From: JAWKIW01 sp041394145
GTDB lineage: Bacteria; Actinomycetota; Acidimicrobiia; Acidimicrobiales; Acidimicrobilacustridaceae
Reading direction: 5' to 3'
NCBI GenBank assembly: GCA_041394145.1
Contig: JAWKIW010000002.1
Location: forward strand, 62,001 to 126,000
DNA: 64,000 nucleotides
In this document: one piece after another, positions 17,701 through 24,985 of the stretch
Layout: every line of letters starts with the position of its first letter
How positions within the stretch are numbered: position 1 is the first letter of the stretch
Notes under the pieces: model-generated
The model's database searches: none
Seen by the model: only the letters and a program-made list of their open reading frames with translations
What the model was told of the DNA's origin: nothing
Program-made: the position numbers and the translations under genes

Positions 17701-18244
17701 CGTCGGACGGCTCGCCGAGGTCGACGCGCACGTGGTCGAGCAGGTTGCGACAGGCGGCCTCGACGAGGTCGAACACGTGGGAGAAGCCGTCCGGCCCGCC
17801 GTAGTAGGGGTCGGGCACGTCGAGGTCGTCGCCGGCGCCCGTGGCCGACGGGTCGAACGACCGCAGCAGGACGACCTTGTCGTGGTGGTCGGGCTCGAGG
17901 GCCAGGTCGTGGAGGTCGGCGAGGTTGCGCCGGTCCATGGCGACGACCAGGTCGAAGAAGGAGAAGTCGCCGACGTGGAACTGCCGGGCCCGGCCGCGCA
18001 TGGGGATGCCCCGCCGCGACGCCTCGGCCGTGGCGCGCTCGTCGGGCGGGTCGCCGACGTGCCAGCCGCCGGTGCCGGCGCTGTCGACCTCGATCCGCTC
18101 GGCCAGCCCCTGCTCCTCGAGCAGCCGGGCCATCACCGCTTCGGCCGTCGGCGAGCGGCAGATGTTGCCGAGGCACACGAAGCAGATCCGCAGCGGCTCG
18201 CCGCCGCCGGCGGATGGAGGGACGGGGTGGTCGGTCGCCGCCAT
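17651..18244 (-). CDS. Low-molecular-weight protein-tyrosine-phosphatase family protein
   Basis: 197 residues. The P-loop C-L-G-N-I-C-R-S (CX5R, Cys24-Arg30) and the general-acid loop D-P-Y-Y identify the family. Cytoplasmic. Beside a ketosamine 3-kinase the likely substrate is a ribulosamine/erythrulosamine 5-phosphate rather than phosphotyrosine, because bacterial family members in this context remove the 5-phosphate before the 3-kinase acts; this is an inference from known family biochemistry. TACCCT at 18252-18257 (minus strand) lies 7 nt before the ATG, a leaderless-type promoter for the two-gene unit. Confidence 0.9.
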   Translation of the reverse strand: MAATDHPVPPSAGGGEPLRICFVCLGNICRSPTAEAVMARLLEEQGLAERIEVDSAGTGGWHVGDPPDERATAEASRRGIPMRGRARQFHVGDFSFFDLVVAMDRRNLADLHDLALEPDHHDKVVLLRSFDPSATGAGDDLDVPDPYYGGPDGFSHVFDLVEAACRNLLDHVRVDLGEPSDGAPPDHPDHPDRARRR

Positions 18245-18263
18245 CGGATGGAGGGTAGGCCGG

Positions 18264-19058
18264 TCAGCTCCGGCCGAGCAGGCGGTCGCGCCAGGTGCGG
18301 TGGGCGACGCCTTCCAGGTTGCCCTGGGCCACGGCCCGCAGGCGCTCGGCCCGCAGGGCGTCGGCGTCGGCGTCGTCGAGGTCGGGCAGGGGGGCGCCGA
18401 CGACCCAGCCGAGCAGGAGGTCGGCCAGCGCCGGGTTGCGGGCCAGCACCGGGCCGTGCAGGTAGGTGCCCACCACCTTGCCGGGGCCGGCCAGCGAGCA
18501 CACGCCCTCGGTGCCGTCGCCGTTGCCCACGCCGGCGTCGACCCGACCCAGCACCCGGGCCGTGGGTCCCGGCCGGGTGCGTCCCCCGTGGTTCTCGAAG
18601 CCGGTGAGCGGCGGCAGGCCGAGCGCCTCGTCGCCCTGCACCAGCAGCTCGCCGACGGCCCGGGGCTCGTCGGTCTTCACCGTCACGCAGTCGAGCAGCC
18701 CGAGGCCCGGCACCGGCGCGCCGCGGCCGTCGGGGAAGGCCCGGCCGGTGATCTGCATGCCGGCGCACACGGCGAGCACCACGGCGCCGCGCTCGACGGC
18801 CCGGTGGAGGGGGCCGTCGTCGCCCAGCTCGCGGGCCGCTTCGATCTGGGGGGCGTCCTCGCCGCCACCGAGCAGGTACAGGTCGGCCGTCTCGGGCACC
18901 GGCTCGCCGGAGGCCACCTCGACGATGCGGGCCGGGATGCCCCGCCAGATGAGGCGCTTGGCCAGCACCAGCGCGTTGCCGCCGTCGCCGTAGGTGCCGA
19001 GCAGGTCGGGGAACAGGCTGCACACGGCCACCGTGCTGTCGGGGTGGCGTTCAGCCAC
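18264..19058 (-). CDS. gatD: GatD, glutaminase subunit of lipid II isoglutaminyl synthase
   Basis: 264 residues, class I glutamine amidotransferase of the CobB/CobQ-like group. The nucleophile is Cys98 in A-V-C-A-G-M-Q and the histidine is His201 in GTYLHGPVLARNP. GatD supplies ammonia to MurT, which amidates the alpha-carboxylate of D-Glu in lipid II. It overlaps the end of murT by 8 bp and is translated from the same message. The next gene downstream, the phosphatase, has its own promoter box. Confidence 0.92.
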   Translation of the reverse strand: MAERHPDSTVAVCSLFPDLLGTYGDGGNALVLAKRLIWRGIPARIVEVASGEPVPETADLYLLGGGEDAPQIEAARELGDDGPLHRAVERGAVVLAVCAGMQITGRAFPDGRGAPVPGLGLLDCVTVKTDEPRAVGELLVQGDEALGLPPLTGFENHGGRTRPGPTARVLGRVDAGVGNGDGTEGVCSLAGPGKVVGTYLHGPVLARNPALADLLLGWVVGAPLPDLDDADADALRAERLRAVAQGNLEGVAHRTWRDRLLGRS

Positions 19059-20343
19059 GGTGGCCCCCGGCGCTCGGGCCGCCGACCTCGGCCAAGTAGT
19101 CCTGGAAGGCGGTGTAGTTGGCGATGAGGTCGACGTGGTCGGCGCCGGAGGGGCCCGCCGCCCGTCGGACCGCCTCGGTGAGGTCGGCGGCGACGGCGTG
19201 GTCGACCTCGGCGTAGCGCAGCCGCACGGCGAGGTCGTGGCGGCGCTCGCCGGTGGCGACGACCAGGCGCCCCCGCAGCCGCTCGTAGGGCACGTCCCAC
19301 AGCCACGACGGGTCCCGGCCGTCGGCGATGCGGGCGTTGATGGCGGCCACCACCGGCGTGGGCGGTGGCTCGGCCATGTCGATCGCCTCCTGCCAGCCGG
19401 CCGGGTTCTTGGCGAGGAGCATGCGCACGTCGACGCCGGCGATGGTGGCGTGGCGGTAGCGACCGGCGACGTCGCGCACCCGCCCGACGGCGGCGACGGC
19501 GTCGGCGAGGTCGGCGCCGAGGGCGTCGACGGCCGCCAGGACCATGGCGGCGTTGGTGGCGTTGACGTGGCCGGGCAGGGCCAGGTCGAGGCGGCGCCGG
19601 GTGCCGTCGCCCCCCACCAGCTCGGCGTCGGCGCCGGCGCCCTCCACCCACCAGGCCGGCTCGGGCCGGGTGAACGAGCAGACCGAGCAGTGCCAGCCGT
19701 CGTCGGCGAACTCGATGCGTCCGCCGCAGGAGGGGCAGCCGGCGGCGTCGAGGGTCCAGCGGGTCCCGGTGGCGACCCACACCACGTCGCCGGCCCCGTC
19801 GGCGGCCCACACCACCAGCGGGTCGTCGGCGTTGGCGACCACGTGCTCGGTGGGGTGGGTCGCCAGCGTCGAGCGCCACCGGTCGGCGGTCTTGCGGACC
19901 TCGTGGGCCCGATCGAGCTGGTCGCGGCTCAGGTTCAACAGGATCACCGTCGCCGGGCCGGCGGCCTCGAGCACGGCCGGCAGCCACTGCTCGTCGACCT
20001 CGAGCGCGGCGGACCCGCCGGGGGCCGCCCGTCCGAGGGCGGCCACGATCCCGGGCGGCATGTTGGCACCGAGGTCGTTGGTGGCCACCCGGCCGAGCGT
20101 GGCGAGGGCGGCGGTCAGCAGGTGGGTGGTGGTGGTCTTGCCGTTCGTGCCCGACACCAGCACGACCCGGCGTCCGGCCAGCACCCGGGCGAGGAGCTCG
20201 GGGTCGAGGGCCAGCGCCACCCGCCCGCCGATCACGCTGCCCGAGCCGAGGTGGCTGAGCTTCGAGGCACCGGCGACGGTCCGGCCCGCGTACACCGCAG
20301 CGCGGCTGCGGCGGGGGAGCGCCGATCCGGTGTGGGGGGCCAT
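19051..20343 (-). CDS. murT: MurT, ligase subunit of lipid II isoglutaminyl synthase
   Basis: 430 residues, Mur-ligase fold. The ATP loop is G-T-N-G-K-T (residues 65-70) and the central domain contains LNLSRDQLDR. A four-cysteine ribbon, C-P-S-C (203/206) and C-S-V-C (219/222), is the zinc-ribbon insertion characteristic of MurT. The C-terminal domain is the MurT-specific DUF1727 type. With GatD it forms the cytoplasmic MurT/GatD complex that converts the second peptidoglycan residue to D-isoglutamine. TACGAT (20353-20358 on the minus strand) lies 9 nt before the ATG. Confidence 0.93.
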   Translation of the reverse strand: MAPHTGSALPRRSRAAVYAGRTVAGASKLSHLGSGSVIGGRVALALDPELLARVLAGRRVVLVSGTNGKTTTTHLLTAALATLGRVATNDLGANMPPGIVAALGRAAPGGSAALEVDEQWLPAVLEAAGPATVILLNLSRDQLDRAHEVRKTADRWRSTLATHPTEHVVANADDPLVVWAADGAGDVVWVATGTRWTLDAAGCPSCGGRIEFADDGWHCSVCSFTRPEPAWWVEGAGADAELVGGDGTRRRLDLALPGHVNATNAAMVLAAVDALGADLADAVAAVGRVRDVAGRYRHATIAGVDVRMLLAKNPAGWQEAIDMAEPPPTPVVAAINARIADGRDPSWLWDVPYERLRGRLVVATGERRHDLAVRLRYAEVDHAVAADLTEAVRRAAGPSGADHVDLIANYTAFQDYLAEVGGPSAGGHRG

Positions 20344-20587
20344 GACGGGTCGATCGTAGCGACGGCCCCGTCGCCGTCGGTCCGGGTGTCGGCGCGGACC
20401 GGCGACGAGGTCCTACAGTCCGGGGCACGATCGGCCGATGGTTCGGGGAACCCTGGGCCGTTCGACCCACCGTCGTAGGCCCCGGGGCCCATGGCACCGA
20501 TGGGCCCGAGGCCGGCAACGGCGCCGCCCCCGGGCTCGCCGTGGCGTCGTGCACCCGACGATCGACCTGCCGCAGGAGACACCCGAC

Positions 20588-20800
20588 GTGAGCACCGCCG
20601 ACCGACCCTCGACCACCGACCGCGCCGCCGCCTACGCCGCCTGGCGCAACCGCCTGACCCAGCAGGTCGAGGAGACGAAGGTCATCGACCTGTCCGTCGA
20701 CGAACCGCCCACCTCGTCGGACGAGCCCGCCTTCGACTGGAGCACCGACGCCCTCTTCGCCGAGAGCCGCCGTCTCGCCGACGACGACGCCGCTGGCTGA
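20588..20800 (+). CDS. Small acidic protein, function unknown
   Basis: 70 residues starting with GTG at 20588; AGGAG at 20574-20578 gives a proper ribosome-binding site. Sequence features are a predicted helix A-A-Y-A-A-W-R-N-R-L, an acidic middle and the C-terminal motif FDWSTDALFAESRRLADDD. There are no cysteines, no signal peptide and no transmembrane segment. It lies divergent from murT and converges on the deacylase. I do not recognise the family. Confidence 0.55.
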   Translation: MSTADRPSTTDRAAAYAAWRNRLTQQVEETKVIDLSVDEPPTSSDEPAFDWSTDALFAESRRLADDDAAG

Positions 20801-20833
20801 CGTCGCGACGACGCCCGGCCGGCGCTGCGACGG

Positions 20834-22564
20834 TCAGGCCGTCGCGACGGTGTCGGTGTCGACGCCCGCCTTGAGCACCGAGCCGGGCAGGGCCCCGGTG
20901 CTGGCGTTGTCCTCGACCGTGACGACGCCGCCGACGTAGACGCGTCGCACGCCCAGGGCGTCGGCGGTGAGCCGGGCCGTGCCGCCGGGCAGGTCGTTGA
21001 CGAGGGTGGCGTGCTCGGCGCCGACCGACTCGGGGTCGAACACCACGAGGTCGGCGATGGCACCCTCGGCGACCACCCCGCGGTCGCGCAGCCCGAACAG
21101 GGCGGCGGGCACCGACGTCATCATCTGCACCGCCCGCTCGACGGGCACGAGCTTGCGACCCCGCAGGCAGTCGCCGAGGAAGCGGGTGGGGTAGGGGGCG
21201 CCGCACATGCGATCGAGGTGGGCACCGGCGTCGGAGCCGCCGAGCATCGCCCGCGGGTCGTCCCACACCTGCTTGCGCAGGGCCCAGGAGGCGTCGTCGC
21301 CGTCGGTGGGGATGGGCCACAGGACGGTGCGGAGGTCGTCGGCGATGACGATGTCGACCAGCGTGTCGAACGGGTCGGCCCCGCGCTCGGCGGCGATGTC
21401 GGCGACGACCCGGCCCTTGAGCCCCTCGTTGGCCGCCGAGTAGGTGTCGCCGATGACGTAGCTGGCGAAGTCGGCCAGGCGGGCGAAGACCCCGGCCTCG
21501 GGGCTGGCGGCCTGCTCCTGCATCTGCCTGCGGGTGGCCGGGTCGCGCAGCGCCTCGATGCGCTCGCCGGTGGGCAGCCCGAGGATCTCGCCCCAACCCG
21601 GCAGCATGTTGAGGGCGCAGTAGTTCAGGAACGACATGTTCATCGGGACCTGCACCGGCATGGTCAGGGCCACGACCTTGCCGCCGCCGGCCTCGGCCCG
21701 GGTGCCGGCCTCGAGCTGGTGCCAGGGCTGGTCGGGTCGCTTGGAGTCGACGGTGAGCACGTTCCAGTTGATGGGGCGGCGGGCGGCGGCCGACATGGCG
21801 ACCAGCAGGTCGATCTCGTCGTCGGAGAACTCCTCCAGGCAGCCGTCGACGATGCCCTCGAGGGTGGTGCCCTCGTGGCGGCCGACCTCGGTGCACAGCG
21901 CCAGCAGCTCGTCGCGGCCGGCCCAGCGGGACGCCACCGGCTGGCCGTCGCCGTCGTTGTGGGTCCGCGACAGCGTCGTGGAGAAGCCGAGGCCCCCCGC
22001 CTCGATCGACGCCCGCAGCAGCGCCACCATGGCGTCGACCTGCTCGGGCGTCGCCTCGTGGCCGACCGACTCGGGCCCCATGACGTAGCGCCGCAGGGCG
22101 CAGTGGCCGACGAGGAAGCCGGCGTTGACGCCGAGGTTGCCGTCGAGGCGGGCGAGGTAGTCGCCGAAGGTGTGCCAGCCCCACTCGATGCCGTTCTCGA
22201 GGGCGGCCAGGGGCATGCCCTCCACCTTGGCCATCATCCGGCGGGTGTAGTCGGCGTCCTCGGGCTTGATGGGTGCCAGCGTGAAGCCGCAGTTGCCGGC
22301 GATGACCGTGGTGACGCCGTGGACGTTCGACGGCGTGGCGTAGGGGTCCCAGAAGAGCTGGGCGTCGTAGTGGGTGTGGGGGTCGACGAAGCCGGGGCAC
22401 ACCACGAGGCCGGTGGCGTCGAAGGTGGCGGCCGCCTCCTCGCCGATGCCGCCGGGTTCGGCCACCGCCACGATGCGCCCGTCGCGCAGGCCGAGGTCGG
22501 CGGGGCGGCCGGGGGCCCCCGTGCCGTCGATCAGCGTGGCACCGGTGATCAGCTCGTCCAGCAT
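20834..22564 (-). CDS. N-acyl-D-amino-acid deacylase family amidohydrolase
   Basis: 576 residues, metal-dependent amidohydrolase superfamily. The first metal site is CPGFVDPHTHYDAQ (H-x-H); further landmarks are H-G-V-T-T-V-I-A-G-N-C-G, a histidine in VGHCALRRYV, a later metal/acid region in GGSDAGAHLD and a C-terminal amidohydrolase beta-sandwich with G-A-I-A-D-L-V-V-F-D. The family hydrolyses N-acyl-D-amino acids, but many actinobacterial members have unknown substrates. The promoter is clear: TAGGCT 7 nt before the ATG, and a KstR-like palindrome over the -35 region, which suggests a role in lipid or sterol metabolism rather than amino-acid scavenging. Confidence 0.85.
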   Translation of the reverse strand: MLDELITGATLIDGTGAPGRPADLGLRDGRIVAVAEPGGIGEEAAATFDATGLVVCPGFVDPHTHYDAQLFWDPYATPSNVHGVTTVIAGNCGFTLAPIKPEDADYTRRMMAKVEGMPLAALENGIEWGWHTFGDYLARLDGNLGVNAGFLVGHCALRRYVMGPESVGHEATPEQVDAMVALLRASIEAGGLGFSTTLSRTHNDGDGQPVASRWAGRDELLALCTEVGRHEGTTLEGIVDGCLEEFSDDEIDLLVAMSAAARRPINWNVLTVDSKRPDQPWHQLEAGTRAEAGGGKVVALTMPVQVPMNMSFLNYCALNMLPGWGEILGLPTGERIEALRDPATRRQMQEQAASPEAGVFARLADFASYVIGDTYSAANEGLKGRVVADIAAERGADPFDTLVDIVIADDLRTVLWPIPTDGDDASWALRKQVWDDPRAMLGGSDAGAHLDRMCGAPYPTRFLGDCLRGRKLVPVERAVQMMTSVPAALFGLRDRGVVAEGAIADLVVFDPESVGAEHATLVNDLPGGTARLTADALGVRRVYVGGVVTVEDNASTGALPGSVLKAGVDTDTVATA

Positions 22565-22571
22565 GTCGGCG

Positions 22572-22600
22572 AGCCTACCGCGGAACTAGAACCTGTTCTA
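22572..22600 (-). promoter_or_regulatory. Leaderless promoter with KstR-like operator
   Basis: TAGAAC-CT-GTTCTA (22587-22600) is a perfect 6-bp inverted repeat that fits the TnnAACnnGTTnnA consensus of KstR, the TetR-type cholesterol-catabolism repressor of mycobacteria and relatives. On the minus strand the -10 box TAGGCT (22577 to 22572) lies 7 nt before the deacylase ATG. Counting 17 bp back puts the -35 at 22595-22600, inside the palindrome. Confidence 0.65.
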
Positions 22601-22626
22601 CTTCGCGTCGTCGCCGAGCCGTCCCG

Positions 22627-23643
22627 TCATCGCCCCATGCCCGTTTCTGTCATGGAACTGCGTGCTCCAGCGCTCGAATCCATGACCGGAACCCCGAGGT
22701 GCGGGTCGGGGTCGGGGTCGGGCTCGGGGTCGGGGTCGGGCTCGGGGTCGGGGTAGGCCGCCATCACCCAGTCGAGGGTGCGGAACATGGCCCACGTGGC
22801 CGGCCGCACCGCCAGCGGGTCGACCAGCGGTGGCAGCGGCAGGCGCAGCTCGCGCCGGGCCCAGCCCGGCAGCAGCCCGACGGCGGCGGCGGCCAGCAGC
22901 CCGTAGGCCGGGCGGGTGTGCAGCGGCAGCGGCGGGTTCAGCAGGAACCGCACGGCGTCGCGGGCCTGGCCCTCGGCCCGCAGCTCGCGACGCTCGTCGG
23001 CGAACCAGGCCCCCAGCTCGGCGGTCGAGCGGGCGGCCGGCTCGGCCCCGAACAGCTCGGCGACCGCCGCCCACTCGGCGACGTAGCGGTCGGCCTGGCC
23101 GTCGGTGAGCTCGCCCGAGCCGTAGCGGCGGTAGGCGGCGAGGAAGGAGTCGACCAGCGTGTGGTGGACGAAGGTCAGCAGGTGCGGGTCGTTGGCGGTG
23201 TAGGGGCGGCCGTCGGGGGCGGTGCCGGTGACGCGCTCGTGGATGTGCTTGACCCCGGCCACGGCGTCGCGGGCCTCGTCGGTGGTGCCGAAGATGACCG
23301 TGCCGACGTAGCGCGAGGTGTTGGACAGGCGACCGAGGGGGTCCTCCCGGTACCGGGAGTGGTCGGCCACCCCGGCCATGGCCAGCGGGTGCAGCGTCTG
23401 CAGCAGCAGCGCCCGCAAGCCGCCGACCAGCAGGCAGAAGTCCTGGTGGACGTACCAGGTCACGCTGTCGGGTCCGAACAGGCCCTCGTCGGCCCGGGGC
23501 GCGGTCGGCTCCCGGATCGGCTCCCGGTCGCCGATCAGCAGGCGGGCCACCTCCTGCGACGCCGCCTGTCGGGCGAGGTCGACCACGGACCCGGCCAGGG
23601 GCCGGGGGTCGGGCAGCACGGCGAGCGGTCCCGGCAGGGGCAT
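22627..23643 (-). CDS. Oxygenase MpaB family / DUF2236 protein
   Basis: 338 residues from ATG 23643, which has TACCCT 7 nt upstream. The conserved core includes WYVHQDFCLLVGGLRALLLQ, HPLAMAGVADHSRY and FVHHTLVDSFL, matching the latex-clearing-protein/MpaB (DUF2236) family of haem-histidine oxygenases. Known members cleave polyisoprene or demethylate mycophenolate intermediates; the substrate here is unknown. The C-terminus has an acidic repeat of Pro-Asp and Pro-Glu units encoded by GGGGTC/GGGCTC iterations, then a tail encoded by hairpin element A. The original stop may therefore have been displaced by that insertion. Confidence 0.78.
   Translation of the reverse strand: MPLPGPLAVLPDPRPLAGSVVDLARQAASQEVARLLIGDREPIREPTAPRADEGLFGPDSVTWYVHQDFCLLVGGLRALLLQTLHPLAMAGVADHSRYREDPLGRLSNTSRYVGTVIFGTTDEARDAVAGVKHIHERVTGTAPDGRPYTANDPHLLTFVHHTLVDSFLAAYRRYGSGELTDGQADRYVAEWAAVAELFGAEPAARSTAELGAWFADERRELRAEGQARDAVRFLLNPPLPLHTRPAYGLLAAAAVGLLPGWARRELRLPLPPLVDPLAVRPATWAMFRTLDWVMAAYPDPEPDPDPEPDPDPDPHLGVPVMDSSAGARSSMTETGMGR
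22643..22693. repeat. Hairpin element copy A
   Basis: The ends are GTTTCTGTCATG and CATGACCGGAACC, as in the copies at 30350 and 60950. The left inner arm (GGAACTGCGTGCT) resembles copy C, but the right inner arm (AGCGCTCGAATC) does not pair well with it, so the stem is imperfect. It lies inside the 3' end of the MpaB-type gene. Confidence 0.6.
22702..22754. repeat. GGGGTC/GGGCTC short tandem repeat
   Basis: About eight 6-bp units coding for the Pro-Asp/Pro-Glu tail of the MpaB-like protein. The unit is a multiple of three, so copy-number change would keep the frame. Confidence 0.8.
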
Positions 23644-23694
23644 CTGCACGAGGGTAGCGACGCCGGGGCCGCCGTGGCCGGTCCGCCGTTTGAC

Positions 23695-23850
23695 GGGGGT
23701 GGCGCCCTGTGGTGGGGTTGGGTCGACAACTCGACGCCCGCCTGCGGGGGAAGCCGGTCCGAAGCCGGCGCTGACCCGCAACCGTGGGCCGGGGCCTCGC
23801 CACCGGTGGGGTCGCCCGGCGAGCCGGAGCACCCGGGGCGGGTGCACGTC
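23695..23850 (+). promoter_or_regulatory. Cobalamin riboswitch
   Basis: The core shows the class-I B12 aptamer signature: GGGGGAAGCCGGT (from about 23746), GAAGCC, then GCGCTGACCCGCAACCGTG (about 23769-23787). Downstream are GCCACCGG and GAGCCGGAGCACCC, in the order and spacing of the aptamer's 3' half. About 110 bp separate it from the first gene; GGCGG-loop-CCGCC near 23901-23924 may belong to the expression platform. It should shut off the ECF operon when adenosylcobalamin is plentiful. Confidence 0.85.
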
Positions 23851-23959
23851 TCATCCGAACGTCGTGGTCTGCGGACGGTGGGGCCCGGCGGGGCGCACGA
23901 GGCGGCCTTCGGGGTCCGCCGCCGGTGGACCACCCTGAGCGAGGCCGCCGAGCGCACCC

Positions 23960-24985
23960 GTGGTCCATCCCTCCCTCGCCCGATCCGAGCGGTCGGCTCC
24001 CGCTCGACCGCGGCGCACCCGGCGCGTCGCGCTGGCGGTGGCCGCCCTCGTCGTCGCGCTGGTCGCCCCGTTGGGCGTGGGCGGCTCCCTGGTGGCGCCG
24101 TCGGGGTGCGCCGAGGCCCAGGCGTCGAACCGCATCGCGGTGGTCGTCGACTTCGGCACCGTCGCCGGCTCGCCCGGCGGGGTGCAGCGTCGCTGCGTCG
24201 CCCTGTCGGCCGGTGCCGACGGCATCGCCGCCCTCTCGGCGTCGGGCCACTCGATGCGCTTCAACAGCGCCGGCCTGCTGTGCGCCATCGACGGCTACCC
24301 GGGGGGCTCCGTCTGCGGGGAGCGCACCGCGGCGGGGTACCGCTACGGGGCGTACGTCACCGGCCCCGCCGCCGGCTGGCAGGACCAGAGCGTCGGCCCC
24401 GGCTTCCGCAAGGTGGCGCCCAGCACGGCCGAGGGGTGGCACTTCGTCGAGGGGACGGGCCGGCCCGGCGACCCCGGGCCGTCCGCACCGTCCGATCCGG
24501 CCGCGACGTGCCCGCCGGTGCCGGTCACGACGACGGCGACCGCGCCCGCCGCGCCGGCACCACCGACCAGCCGCCCGGTCGCGGCCGCGCCGCCCGCCGG
24601 TCCCGTCGCGGGTGGCGACGTGTCGATCCCGCCGTCCTCGGTCGCACCGACCGCCGACGGTGTCGCGTCCGCACCCGAGGTCGCCGCCGGCGTGCCCGAC
24701 GCGGCGCGGGGGACGGTGCCCGAGGAGCCGGCGCCGGAGGCCGATGGCACCGGCGACGCCGCGACCCCGCCCGGGACCGACGTCGGCGCGGACGGGTCGT
24801 CGGACCAGGGGGTCGGCGACGGCTCGGCACCGACGGCCGCGCCCGAGGAGGTGGCCGGCGCGCCGGCGGCGGCGATCGTCGGGGACGGCGGTGGATCGCC
24901 GTGGGCCGGCATCGTGGTGGTCGCCCTGATCGTGGCGCTCGGCGGTGCCGCCGCCGTGCGCTTCCGCCGGAGCCCCGACGCGTGA
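23960..24985 (+). CDS. SCO2322-family secreted protein of the corrinoid ECF operon
   Basis: 341 residues. An Arg-rich start and signal peptide (residues ~20-45) are followed by a ~110-residue domain with NRIAVVVDFGTV, LLCAIDGYPG, CGERTAAGYRYGAYV and AEGWHFVEG. A ~150-residue Pro/Ala/Gly linker, one C-terminal transmembrane helix and a short basic tail follow. The domain matches the SCO2322 family of Streptomyces, found beside cbiQ-type genes, and resembles transcobalamin-like DUF4430 domains. I infer a surface-tethered corrinoid-binding or delivery protein. The GTG start is the first in-frame start after the riboswitch. The stop overlaps the next start as GTGA (24982-24985). Confidence 0.75.
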   Translation: MVHPSLARSERSAPARPRRTRRVALAVAALVVALVAPLGVGGSLVAPSGCAEAQASNRIAVVVDFGTVAGSPGGVQRRCVALSAGADGIAALSASGHSMRFNSAGLLCAIDGYPGGSVCGERTAAGYRYGAYVTGPAAGWQDQSVGPGFRKVAPSTAEGWHFVEGTGRPGDPGPSAPSDPAATCPPVPVTTTATAPAAPAPPTSRPVAAAPPAGPVAGGDVSIPPSSVAPTADGVASAPEVAAGVPDAARGTVPEEPAPEADGTGDAATPPGTDVGADGSSDQGVGDGSAPTAAPEEVAGAPAAAIVGDGGGSPWAGIVVVALIVALGGAAAVRFRRSPDA

